From positions 1 through 13,552 of the forward strand of contig SKWJ01000269.1 of assembly GCA_007128995.1 (NCBI GenBank): DNA of 13,552 bases, written 5' to 3'. This document shows positions 1 to 7,434 of this stretch, piece after piece (position 1 is the first letter of the stretch; every line of letters starts with the position of its first letter). This stretch comes from Paracoccaceae bacterium. Lineage in GTDB: Bacteria > Pseudomonadota > Alphaproteobacteria > Rhodobacterales > Rhodobacteraceae. The notes below the pieces were generated by a model that was not told the origin of the DNA, searched no databases, and was given only the letters and a program-made list of their open reading frames with translations. The translations under genes were made by a program, and so were the position numbers.

Positions 1-227
1 AGCGACATCAGCATCCCATTGATTGCAGCTTCGATCAGCTTTGCCGTGTCAGGTTCTTCCACATACTGATTGCGGATACGCTCGAACACATCTCCGAACA
101 GGTCCAACTGCTCATAAACTGATGACGAGCGCATCCTTTCTTGAGCAAGCAAGGGTCCGGCGACCTGCGTGGCAAGCAACGCGCCCCCCAAAATGCCACC
201 CAGCCCTGCCATAACGAATCTGTTCAT
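1..227 (-). CDS. ctpA: S41-family C-terminal processing protease, N-terminal fragment (CtpA-like)
   Basis: Only the first 75 codons lie in the window; the gene continues past the left edge, so the PDZ and Ser/Lys protease domains are not visible. The N-terminus looks like a cleavable signal peptide: MNRF start, a Gly/Ala/Leu-rich core at about residues 7-27, and a likely cut after LLA28. Export to the periplasm is therefore expected. The following segment, YEQLDLFGDVFERIRNQYVE (residues 38-57), closely resembles the mature start of CtpA-type tail-specific proteases. In that family it precedes a 'SLDPHS' motif, and the last visible bases (S then CT) fit that reading. The ATG at 227 has AGGAAAG a few bases upstream; a second in-frame ATG at 212 would cut the signal peptide. 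It lies downstream of gpmI on the same strand. Family assignment is fairly firm; the exact member (CtpA rather than a paralogue) is inferred. Confidence 0.85.
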   Translation of the reverse strand, partial: MNRFVMAGLGGILGGALLATQVAGPLLAQERMRSSSVYEQLDLFGDVFERIRNQYVEEPDTAKLIEAAINGMLMS

Positions 228-294
228 ACTGCTTTCCTATTCTGCGCATTGCGCGCACACTGCATCTGACACGAAGACCTTTGGCCTTGTCCTA

Positions 295-323
295 CTGAAA
301 GCGAACACAGCACTACAGGTCAA
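295..323 (-). promoter_or_regulatory. Possible sigma-70-like promoter for the ctpA-like gene
   Basis: Read on the minus strand, a good -35 box TTGACC (318-323) is followed after exactly 17 bases by TTTCAG (295-300), a poor -10. It lies about 70 bases upstream of the protease ATG, in the 196-base gap after gpmI. The -35 is convincing but the -10 is not, so this is a candidate only. The rest of the gap (228-423) shows just a small inverted repeat, CTGGC-AAGT-GCCAG at 362-375, without a following T-run. Confidence 0.3.
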
Positions 324-423
324 TGCTTTCCCTTTGTCCGCGTGTCAAATTAGAGTGTTCGCTGGCAAGTGCCAGTGTCGACGCCTCCGCACTGACGATC
401 TACGACGGAAAAAGTCCGCACAA

Positions 424-1938
424 TCACGCGACCAGCAAACTCTCACCTGTCATTTCCGATGGCTGCGCAAGCCCCATCAAGGCCAGAACCGTCGGGGCTA
501 CATCTGCCAGGCGACCGTCCCGCAGCCCGACCCCATCTGCCCCGCCGATCAGGGCAATGGGCACGGGGTTCAGCGTATGCGCCGTATGCGGCCCTCCGGT
601 TTCGGGATCCTGCATGGTTTCGCAATTCCCATGATCGGCAGTCAGGATCATTGTGCCACCAACTTCTGACAACACTGCAAGTGCAGAACCCAAGGCCTTA
701 TCGACTGCCTCGCAAGCCCGACATGCCGCGGCAAGATCGCCGGTATGTCCGACCATGTCAGGATTGGCAAAATTCACCACAATCAGATCATAACCCTCGG
801 CTATGGCTGCATCCAGCCGCGCGCTGACCTGTGGCGCGGACATTTCAGGCTGCAGATCATAGGTGGCAACCTTGGGGCTGTCGGGCATCTCGCGGTCTTC
901 AAGATCTTCCGGCGTTTCCTGTCCCCCGTTCAGAAAGAAGGTCACATGCGGATACTTCTCGGTCTCGGCAAGACGAAACTGACGCAGACCGTGCTTGGCA
1001 ACCCAAGCGCCGAGCGTATTGCGGATATCGCGCTTGGGAAAGACGGTCTTCAGAAAGGCGTTATGCGCATCCGAATATTCGACCATGCCCAGACATGCGG
1101 CCCAGCCGGGAAGCTGGCTACGCTCGAAACCGCTGAACACTGGGGCGCAAAGCGCGGCCATGATTTCGCGCGCACGATCCGCCCGAAAGTTCAGACAAAA
1201 GACCCCATCTCCCGATTTCACACCGCTATAACCGTCAACGACGGTCGGCACTATGAACTCATCGCTTTCGCCGCGGGCATAGGCGCTTGCCACAGCCCCG
1301 GCAGCATCCATGGCGGTTTCCCCCTCTGCGCGCGCGATTGCACGCCACGCACGCTCGACCCGGTCCCAGCGGTTGTCACGATCCATTGCGAAATATCGCC
1401 CGATCACCGTGCCAATCCGAACCGATGGTGGCAGATCTGCGATCAGGGATCGCATAAACATTTCAGCGGATCGTGGCGCGACATCCCGGCCATCGGTTAT
1501 CGCATGGACAACAACAGGAAGCTTTGCTTTGCACAGCACGTCGAGTGTTGCCCTGAGATGCGACACATGTCCATGCACCCCCCCATCCGAGAGAAGCGCA
1601 AGCAGATGGGCAGTTCCTTCGGTTTCCGTCAAGGTCTTGCAGAAATCCTGAAGTGCAGGATCCTTGGCATAGGCCCCGCTTTCGATCGCAAGATCAATCT
1701 GTCCCAGATCCATCGCCACAACGCGACCTGCACCGATATTGGTATGGCCCACTTCCGAATTGCCCATCTGCCCGGTTGGCAGGCCCACATCCGGGCCATG
1801 GGTTATCAGCGTGGCATGCGGGCATGTGCGCATGACACGGTCGAAATGCGGTGTATTGGCCTGCGCGACAGCATTGCCCTCTTCCCGATCAGACAGCCCC
1901 CAGCCATCCAGGATGCACAGAACGACAGGTTTGCTCAT
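424..1938 (-). CDS. gpmI: 2,3-bisphosphoglycerate-independent phosphoglycerate mutase
   Basis: Interconverts 3- and 2-phosphoglycerate in glycolysis and gluconeogenesis in the cytoplasm, using two Mn ions and a phosphoserine intermediate. The 504-residue length is normal for the family. Visible hallmarks, numbered from the chosen Met: LDGWG with metal ligand D11; MGNSEVGH with the catalytic serine S61; HGHVSHL around H122; TDGRD 148-152; NFRADRARE; TEKYPHVTFF; NFANPDMVGHTGD with D394 and H398; LTADHGN with D435 and H436; and AHTLNPVP with H454. All metal and active-site residues seem intact. Two ATGs are adjacent (1941 and 1938). AGGGA at 1944-1948 is 2 bases from the first and 5 from the second, so 1938 is preferred. 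It follows argG by 82 bases on the same strand and may be co-transcribed. I see no strong terminator after it. The family call is secure. Confidence 0.97.
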   Translation of the reverse strand: MSKPVVLCILDGWGLSDREEGNAVAQANTPHFDRVMRTCPHATLITHGPDVGLPTGQMGNSEVGHTNIGAGRVVAMDLGQIDLAIESGAYAKDPALQDFCKTLTETEGTAHLLALLSDGGVHGHVSHLRATLDVLCKAKLPVVVHAITDGRDVAPRSAEMFMRSLIADLPPSVRIGTVIGRYFAMDRDNRWDRVERAWRAIARAEGETAMDAAGAVASAYARGESDEFIVPTVVDGYSGVKSGDGVFCLNFRADRAREIMAALCAPVFSGFERSQLPGWAACLGMVEYSDAHNAFLKTVFPKRDIRNTLGAWVAKHGLRQFRLAETEKYPHVTFFLNGGQETPEDLEDREMPDSPKVATYDLQPEMSAPQVSARLDAAIAEGYDLIVVNFANPDMVGHTGDLAAACRACEAVDKALGSALAVLSEVGGTMILTADHGNCETMQDPETGGPHTAHTLNPVPIALIGGADGVGLRDGRLADVAPTVLALMGLAQPSEMTGESLLVA

Positions 1939-2020
1939 CATGGTCCCTTTTCATTTTGGCGGGTTGGCACTTTCGCGTGTCCGTCCCCCCAGCTTGAGGG
2001 AGCATCGTGCTGCGTTGGCA

Positions 2021-3259
2021 TCAGCCCCGCAAACGTCGGTTCCGCGCAGCCAGCAGTTTCAGGCGCAACGCATTTAACTGGATGAAACCCGCGGCATCTT
2101 TCTGGTCATATGCGCCTGCATCTTCCTCGAAGGTCACATGGGCTTCGGAATAGAGGCTGTGATCTGACCAGCGCCCGATGGTCCTGACATGCCCCTTGTA
2201 CAGCTTCAGCCGGACAGTGCCTGAAACATGTTCCTGGCTCTTGTCGATCAGTGCCTGCAGCATTTCGCGCTCGGGCGAGAACCAGAAACCGTTATAGATC
2301 AGTTCTGCATAGCGCGGCATGATCGAATCTTTCAGATGGCCAGCACCGGAATCCAGCGTGATCTGCTCGATACCACGGTGCGCCTCCAGAAGGATGGTCC
2401 CTCCCGGCGTTTCATAGATTCCGCGCGACTTCATGCCGACGAAGCGGTTCTCCACGAAATCGAGGCGCCCGATCCCATGTTTGCGACCGTAGTCATTCAA
2501 TGTGGTCAGTATGGTCGCAGGCGTCATCACGACACCGTTGATGGCAATGGCATCGCCAGTGTCGAATGTAATCTCGATCACCTCAGGCGTATCTGGCGCG
2601 TCCTCAGGATGCACGGTGCGCTGATAGACATACTCGGGCGCCTCTTCTGCCGGGTCTTCCAGAACCTTGCCCTCGGACGAGGTGTGCAGAAGGTTCGCGT
2701 CCACGGAGAACGGAGCCTCGCCCCGCTTGTCCTTCGCAATCGGAATCTGATTGGCTTCGGCAAATTCCAGAAGCTTGGTGCGCGATGTCAGATCCCACTC
2801 GCGCCAAGGTGCAATGACCCGAATATCGGGGTTGAGCGCATAGGCTGACAGCTCGAAGCGGACCTGATCATTGCCCTTTCCCGTCGCCCCGTGCGCAACG
2901 GCATCTGCGCCGGTCTCGGCCGCGATCTCGACAAGGCGCTTTGAAATCAGGGGCCGCGCGATCGATGTCCCAAGCAGGTACAACCCCTCATAAAGCGCAT
3001 TGGCGCGGAACATCGGGAAAACGAAATCGCTGACGAACTCCTCGCGGACATCCTCGATGTAAATATTCTCGGGCGCGATCCCCAGCATTTCCGCCTTCTG
3101 GCGCGCGGGCTCCAGCTCCTCGCCCTGTCCCAGATCTGCTGTGAAGGTCACCACCTCACAATCATACTCGGTTTTCAGCCATTTCAGGATGATCGAGGTA
3201 TCCAGCCCACCTGAATAGGCAAGCACAACTTTCTTGGGGGCAGGTTTCGTGGCGGACAT
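2021..3259 (-). CDS. argG: Argininosuccinate synthase
   Basis: Joins citrulline and aspartate with ATP to make argininosuccinate, the penultimate step of arginine synthesis (cytoplasmic, homotetramer in the family). Length is 412 residues, as expected. The PP-loop ATP-pyrophosphatase motif AYSGGLDTS sits at residues 14-22. The family signatures [15 protein letters not shown] (122-136) and [11 protein letters not shown] (277-287) are both present. The C-terminal helix that supports tetramer formation appears complete ([20 protein letters not shown]). An in-frame GTG at 3265 could extend the protein by two residues. However, CGGAG at 3265-3269 overlaps that codon and is well spaced for the ATG at 3259, so 3259 is chosen. 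It stands alone rather than in an arginine cluster and diverges from the thioesterase gene. Very confident. Confidence 0.98.
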   Translation of the reverse strand: MSATKPAPKKVVLAYSGGLDTSIILKWLKTEYDCEVVTFTADLGQGEELEPARQKAEMLGIAPENIYIEDVREEFVSDFVFPMFRANALYEGLYLLGTSIARPLISKRLVEIAAETGADAVAHGATGKGNDQVRFELSAYALNPDIRVIAPWREWDLTSRTKLLEFAEANQIPIAKDKRGEAPFSVDANLLHTSSEGKVLEDPAEEAPEYVYQRTVHPEDAPDTPEVIEITFDTGDAIAINGVVMTPATILTTLNDYGRKHGIGRLDFVENRFVGMKSRGIYETPGGTILLEAHRGIEQITLDSGAGHLKDSIMPRYAELIYNGFWFSPEREMLQALIDKSQEHVSGTVRLKLYKGHVRTIGRWSDHSLYSEAHVTFEEDAGAYDQKDAAGFIQLNALRLKLLAARNRRLRG

Positions 3260-3320
3260 GATCACTCCGTTGTGTTATCTGTGCCGGGTTCATTGTCGTC
3301 TATTGTCTTCATGCCCCCGC

Positions 3321-3343
3321 TGCAAGAGCCGCGGGGCTTTGCA
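3321..3343. promoter_or_regulatory. Imperfect inverted repeat between argG and the thioesterase gene
   Basis: TGCAAGAGCC (3321-3330) pairs with GGCTTTGCA (3335-3343): nine base pairs with one bulged G (3326) around a GCGG loop. It lies in the 133-base divergent gap (3260-3392). No T-run follows in either direction, so an ordinary terminator is unlikely. A weak argG promoter (TTGCAG 3320-3325, 17-base spacer, TAGACG 3297-3302 on the minus strand) would overlap its left arm, so it could be an operator or chance. I recognise no known ArgR-type site. Confidence 0.3.
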
Positions 3344-3392
3344 TGCGCCACATATGTGTTAAGGCTGACACAGGCGATGCAGGAAGCGACTT

Positions 3393-3818
3393 ATGCAGCA
3401 CAGGTTAGAGTTATTGCGCGGTGTGATCCATCCGTGGCATCACGACCACTTCGGGCATATGAATGTCCGCCATTACGCCCCGTTTTTTGATGATGCCTGC
3501 TATCACATGTGGACCCGGCTGGGTCTGCCCTATCGCGACATGCAGGAAGAATATGGTGTGCATACAGTGTCTGCACAGGCCACGACACGATTTATACAGG
3601 AACTGCAGGCCGGTGATCTGATCGTGATTGACGGAGGGGTCAGCAAGATCGGGACGCGCAGCTGTGCGTTTCACCTGCGCATGAATAATGCTGATACAGG
3701 CGCCGAGCACGCAAGCTATGAGGTTGTTGAAGTGTTTTTCGATCCAGCGACGCGGCGCTCTACCCCCATGCCCGACGCAATCAGAGCACGCCTGAATGAA
3801 TGGCTGGTGGTTCAATGA
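3393..3818 (+). CDS. Hotdog-fold acyl-CoA thioesterase (4HBT/YbgC-like)
   Basis: A 141-residue single-domain protein, the normal size for 4-hydroxybenzoyl-CoA thioesterase-like hotdog enzymes, which hydrolyse acyl-CoA thioesters in the cytoplasm as dimers or tetramers. The N-terminal active-site stretch HPWHHDHFGHMNVRHYAPFF (residues 13-32) fits the family pattern: D18 is the likely catalytic Asp, followed by GHMN and Y28 on the central helix. Beta-strand segments typical of the fold follow (TVSAQATTRFIQEL; GDLIVIDGGVSKIG; SCAFHLRM; ASYEVVEVFFDP). AGGAAG at 3381-3386 sits 6 bases from the ATG. Its stop codon overlaps the likely start of ilvA (ATGA), so the two are probably translated together. 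The substrate cannot be told from sequence; the link to threonine/isoleucine metabolism rests on context only. Confidence 0.85.
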   Translation: MQHRLELLRGVIHPWHHDHFGHMNVRHYAPFFDDACYHMWTRLGLPYRDMQEEYGVHTVSAQATTRFIQELQAGDLIVIDGGVSKIGTRSCAFHLRMNNADTGAEHASYEVVEVFFDPATRRSTPMPDAIRARLNEWLVVQ

Positions 3819-5062
3819 CGGCGTTTGTAGAGGCAGCACAGCGCGCGACCGAGTGCATGCGGACTGTGTTCCCGCCAACCCCCCTCCTGCGCAACGACCA
3901 TCTGTCCGAGCGGTTCGGCGCTGATATCTTCCTCAAGCGTGAAGATTTGAGCCCTGTCAGAAGCTACAAGATCCGAGGGGCCTTCAACGCGATGCGCAAG
4001 TCCCTTCAGGCCAATCCGGAACAACGCCATTTCGTTTGCGCAAGCGCCGGCAACCACGCCCAGGGTGTCGCGTTTGCCTGCCGGCATTTTGGTGTGCATG
4101 GGACGGTTTTCATGCCTGTCACGACACCCCAGCAGAAGATCATGAAAACGCGCAGCTTTGGGGGCGATCAAATAACAATACAGTTGATCGGCGATATTTT
4201 TGACCAGTCCCTTGCAGCGGCACAGGCACATTGCGCACAGCAACAAGCACATTTCCTGTCACCGTTTGACGATGGCGATGTGATCGAAGGCCAGGCAAGC
4301 GTCGCAGTCGAGATGCTTGAACAACTTGACCGCGCCCCGGATCTGGTGATCTTGCCGGTTGGTGGTGGCGGGCTCAGCGCTGGTGTGACACGCTATCTGC
4401 AAGAATACGGTGCGCATAGCGCCCTGCGCTATGTAGAACCCCAAGGCGGGGCAAGTTTGAAGGCGGCCCTCGCGCAAGGTGCGCCTGTAACACTCGACAA
4501 GATCGACAGTTTTGTAGACGGGGCCTCAGTTGCACGCATCGGCGATCGGACCTTCCGGAATCTGCGCAGCGTCGACAAAGCGCATGTGCTGACGGCACCT
4601 GAAAACCGCATCTGCATTACCATGCTTGAAATGCTGAATGTGGAAGGGATCGTTCTGGAACCCGCAGGTGCGCTCTCGATTGATGTCTTGCCTGAGATTG
4701 CAGACATGATTGCCGGAAAGTCAGTCGTCTGCCTGACATCCGGGGGCAATTTTGATTTCGAACGCCTGCCCGAAGTCAAAGAGCGCGCAATGCGACATGC
4801 AGGCACCAAGAAATACATGATCCTGCGGCTCCCGCAGCGGCCTGGGGCCTTGCGTGATTTTCTTGAGATTCTCGGCCCCGAAGACGATATCGCGCGGTTC
4901 GAATATCTGAAGAAGACGGCGCGCAATTTCGGAACAGTCCTGATCGGGATCGAAACAGCGCGGCCAGAGAATTTCGAAACACTCTATGCGCGCATGCTCA
5001 GTGCTGGCTTCAGATTCACCGACATAACCGAAGATGACGTGATCGCGGACCTGGTCATCTGA
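3815..5062 (+). CDS. ilvA: Threonine ammonia-lyase, short form with one ACT-like domain
   Basis: A PLP enzyme that deaminates threonine to 2-oxobutanoate and ammonia, the first step from threonine towards isoleucine. Features (415 residues): PLP lysine K52 in SYKIRGAFNAM; SAGNHAQGVA (78-87) substrate loop; the tetraglycine phosphate-binding loop PVGGGGLSAG (181-190); and TSGGN (308-312), whose serine contacts the pyridine nitrogen. Residues about 330-412 (KKYMILRLPQRPGALRDFLE onward) form a single ACT-like regulatory domain, as in the roughly 410-residue Bacillus/Corynebacterium-type enzymes rather than the two-ACT E. coli form. Isoleucine feedback is therefore plausible but not shown. The start at 3815 overlaps the thioesterase stop by 4 bases, with GGTGG just upstream. 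An in-frame ATG at 3800 would add five residues but overlaps more. The stop at 5062 is 33 bases from the convergent HPt gene. Confidence 0.94.
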   Translation: MTAFVEAAQRATECMRTVFPPTPLLRNDHLSERFGADIFLKREDLSPVRSYKIRGAFNAMRKSLQANPEQRHFVCASAGNHAQGVAFACRHFGVHGTVFMPVTTPQQKIMKTRSFGGDQITIQLIGDIFDQSLAAAQAHCAQQQAHFLSPFDDGDVIEGQASVAVEMLEQLDRAPDLVILPVGGGGLSAGVTRYLQEYGAHSALRYVEPQGGASLKAALAQGAPVTLDKIDSFVDGASVARIGDRTFRNLRSVDKAHVLTAPENRICITMLEMLNVEGIVLEPAGALSIDVLPEIADMIAGKSVVCLTSGGNFDFERLPEVKERAMRHAGTKKYMILRLPQRPGALRDFLEILGPEDDIARFEYLKKTARNFGTVLIGIETARPENFETLYARMLSAGFRFTDITEDDVIADLVI

Positions 5063-5095
5063 CAGCCATTCGCGCTGCGCAGGACCGGAAACTTA

Positions 5096-5437
5096 CTATC
5101 CGACAGACAACCGCTGGCGCCATTCTGCTTCGAACTGATCGCAAGTCGGTGGTAACTGGGCCACAACCCGAGACTTGACCGCACCCCTGTCCTCGCCATT
5201 TGCGGCAGCGGTTTCCCCCTGTGCGCAGAGTTCAGCAATCTCGACAAAGCCTACATTGAGCGCGGCACCTTTCAGAAAGTGGAATGCTGCACGATCCCCA
5301 TCATCTGATGTGGACTGTTTGAGTTGTTCAAGCCCTTCACGGCATTCCTCGACGAAGACCACAACGAGTTCTCCAAATTCCTCTTCGCCAAAATCCTCAA
5401 GCAATTCAGACACCCGGCTCCAGTCAATCACGCTCAT
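5096..5437 (-). CDS. Single-domain histidine phosphotransfer (HPt) protein
   Basis: A 113-residue acidic protein, predicted all-helical. HFLKGAALNVG (residues 53-63) matches the HPt motif H-x-L-K-G-x-A-x-x-x-G, making H53 the phosphorylatable histidine. HPt proteins shuttle phosphate between a hybrid kinase's receiver and another response regulator. No kinase domain is present. The gene diverges from the REC-PP2C phosphatase gene next door, which makes that REC domain the obvious candidate partner (inference from context). Start choice is uncertain: the ATG at 5437 lies one base from a perfect AAGGAG (5439-5444), whereas an in-frame GTG at 5431 is 7 bases away and would give a protein two residues shorter. 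The helices look complete, so I see no truncation. Confidence 0.85.
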   Translation of the reverse strand: MSVIDWSRVSELLEDFGEEEFGELVVVFVEECREGLEQLKQSTSDDGDRAAFHFLKGAALNVGFVEIAELCAQGETAAANGEDRGAVKSRVVAQLPPTCDQFEAEWRQRLSVG

Positions 5438-5603
5438 TCTCCTTCGCTATCTTCAAGGATTTTTGTGCTACACGTTACTGACAAGAACTCAGGCGATGCA
5501 ATGCCCGCCTGCGACAAACAGCCCCCCCCATTTACGACTTCTTAGGAATGCTCTGCAATACCCAAGTGCATGGAACGTGGGCTGATGATGTAATCTGCAG
5601 GGA

Positions 5604-7322
5604 ATGCGCGTGCTGAACAGAACAGTGGAAGTCACACCGCTCCGGGATGATGGGAAATCCGCGCTGATTGTTGACGACAGTCGTGCACAAAGGCTGATCT
5701 TCAAGAAGCACCTGCAGCTATGGGGGTATCGCACAAGCGAAGCCGCTTCAGGGGTTGACGCGCTAGATCTGTGCCAGAAACACCATTTCGACCTTATCCT
5801 GTCAGACTGGATGATGCCTGAAATGGACGGTCTGGAATTTTGCCGCGCGTTCCGCGCAATTCAACAGGAACGCTACAGCTATTTCATTCTGCTGACCTCG
5901 AAGAATGACAAGGACGCCGTGACGGAAGGGCTGGATGTCGGCGCAGACGATTTCCTGGTCAAACCTGTCTCGCCCCCGGAATTGCGCGCCCGAATCAATG
6001 CCGGGGAACGATTGCTGAGCATGGAACGCGACCTGCGGCAGGCGCGCGGGCAGCTTGTAGCGGCAGTCGAAGCGCTCGATGACGGGTTTGTCTACTATGA
6101 TGCGGATGACCGCCTTGTCCTTGCCAACAGCAGATATCGCGAAATGTATGCGCAAAGCGCGCCTGCCATGATAGAGGGTGCACGATTTGAGGATATCTTG
6201 CGCTACGGGCTTGAGCGTGGACAATACCCCGAAGCCATCGGACAGGAAGACGCCTGGTTGCTCAAGCGGCTCGAAGCGCATGGCCGCTCCTCGCGGATCC
6301 GGCAGCGGCTTTCCGATGGACGCGTTCTTCAGATCGTGGAACGCACAACCACCGATGGGGGGCGCGTCGGGCTGCGGGTGGACGTTACAGAACTGAGCGA
6401 GGCGCGCGAGAATGCCCGCAAGGCCGAAGCAATGGCGCTGCGTCAGAACAAGGATTTGCGCGCCGCGCTGAACGAGTTGCAGACACTCTACGATGCAGTT
6501 GACCGCGATCTCATGGAAGCGCGGCGATTGCAGCAATCCCTGATCCGAAAGCGCAATCATGTCTTTGACGGAACCAGCCTCTCCTTGCTGCTGCAATCTT
6601 CAGGGCATGTGGGCGGAGACATGGTCGGGGCCTTTCAGATTAACGATGGTCTGATCGGGATCTATGCGATTGACGTCTCTGGTCACGGCGTCGCAGCCGC
6701 GATGCTGGGCGCGCGGATTGCCGGTCTGTTTTCAGGGGGCGAGCACAGCCAGAACATCGTGCTCAGGCCCGATCCGGTCACTGGACGGGTCACGGCCTTT
6801 GAACCCCATGAAGTGGCCAGTCGCATCAATGATCTGATGTTGGATGAATTCGATACTGAAACCTATGTCACGATCGTCTATGCCGAATTTGACCTCAGAA
6901 ATGGCAATCTGCGCCTTGTTCAGGCGGGGCATCCGCATCCGGCGATTCAGCGTGTGGACGGCAGGGTCGAGTATATCGGTGAGGGGGGCCTGCCAGTTGG
7001 GTTGATCCCCAACGCCAGCTTCGCGACAACAATCAATCGCCTGATGCCCGGGGATCGTTTGTTCCTGTATAGCGACGGAATAACCGAATGCGCGAATGAG
7101 ACGGGCGTGGAGTTTGGTGAAGAAGGCTTGACCGCCGCGCTTGTTGGTTTGTCGGGTGCACGCGGTGTCGCATGCCTCGACGCGCTCAAATGGGAATTGA
7201 CGCGCTGGGCGGGCAAAGAAGAGTTTGACGATGATATTTCTGGCGCACTGCTGGAATTCGAGCGCACAGCCCAGCCTGTAAACAGACCGCGCCGATACTA
7301 TCGTGGCAGCCCGGTCGAGTGA
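5604..7322 (+). CDS. REC-PAS-PP2C fused response regulator/serine phosphatase (RsbU/SpoIIE-like)
   Basis: 572 residues in four parts. Receiver domain (about 18-135): acidic pair D24/D25, phosphoacceptor D68 in LILSDWMMPEMDG, T98 and K120. PAS-like sensor (about 149-264): VEALDDGFVYYDADDRLVLA, resembling the PAS-7 type. Coiled coil (about 265-315) with LQQSLIRK. PP2C/SpoIIE phosphatase (about 325-553): metal ligands visible in GGDM (D339), IDVSGHG (D357), LYSDGITE (D491) and FDDDISG (D543/D544), so it should be active. Proteins of this layout dephosphorylate an anti-sigma antagonist when the receiver is phosphorylated; no such partner lies in the window. It appears soluble. Start: the ATG at 5604 directly follows AGGGA (5599-5603), whereas an in-frame GTG at 5610 is spaced 6 bases and may be the true start. 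The 112-base gap after the stop shows no clear terminator. Confidence 0.9.
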   Translation: MRVLNRTVEVTPLRDDGKSALIVDDSRAQRLIFKKHLQLWGYRTSEAASGVDALDLCQKHHFDLILSDWMMPEMDGLEFCRAFRAIQQERYSYFILLTSKNDKDAVTEGLDVGADDFLVKPVSPPELRARINAGERLLSMERDLRQARGQLVAAVEALDDGFVYYDADDRLVLANSRYREMYAQSAPAMIEGARFEDILRYGLERGQYPEAIGQEDAWLLKRLEAHGRSSRIRQRLSDGRVLQIVERTTTDGGRVGLRVDVTELSEARENARKAEAMALRQNKDLRAALNELQTLYDAVDRDLMEARRLQQSLIRKRNHVFDGTSLSLLLQSSGHVGGDMVGAFQINDGLIGIYAIDVSGHGVAAAMLGARIAGLFSGGEHSQNIVLRPDPVTGRVTAFEPHEVASRINDLMLDEFDTETYVTIVYAEFDLRNGNLRLVQAGHPHPAIQRVDGRVEYIGEGGLPVGLIPNASFATTINRLMPGDRLFLYSDGITECANETGVEFGEEGLTAALVGLSGARGVACLDALKWELTRWAGKEEFDDDISGALLEFERTAQPVNRPRRYYRGSPVE

Positions 7323-7434
7323 TCATGCCTGCTGCCCGCCTGCCGCTTTGAAGGGTGCCACACCAGCGCCCCGCACATAACCCGGCGACCAACGCGATCC
7401 GGGCGGCGGCCCAGCCACGGCAACAGGCCGAGGC

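Noticed and set aside
745..2085. 446-codon open frame on the plus strand opposite gpmI and the end of argG
   Set aside because: It lies antisense to gpmI and argG, both with intact catalytic motifs. Its translation is rich in H, R, C and P, resembles no protein family, and no ribosome site supports its start. It is a shadow of biased codon use.
5572..5576. GGAAC upstream of the REC-PP2C gene as a second ECF-type promoter
   Set aside because: No GTT lies 15-18 bases downstream, so the -10 half of the pattern is missing.
5802..6596. 264-codon minus-strand open frame within the REC-PAS-PP2C gene
   Set aside because: It is fully inside and antisense to a gene with clear domains; its translation has no recognisable motif.
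7323..7434. Terminator between the convergent phosphatase and ATPase genes
   Set aside because: Only weak GC-rich pairings (for example CCCGG/CCGGG across a long loop) without T-runs; not strong enough to annotate.
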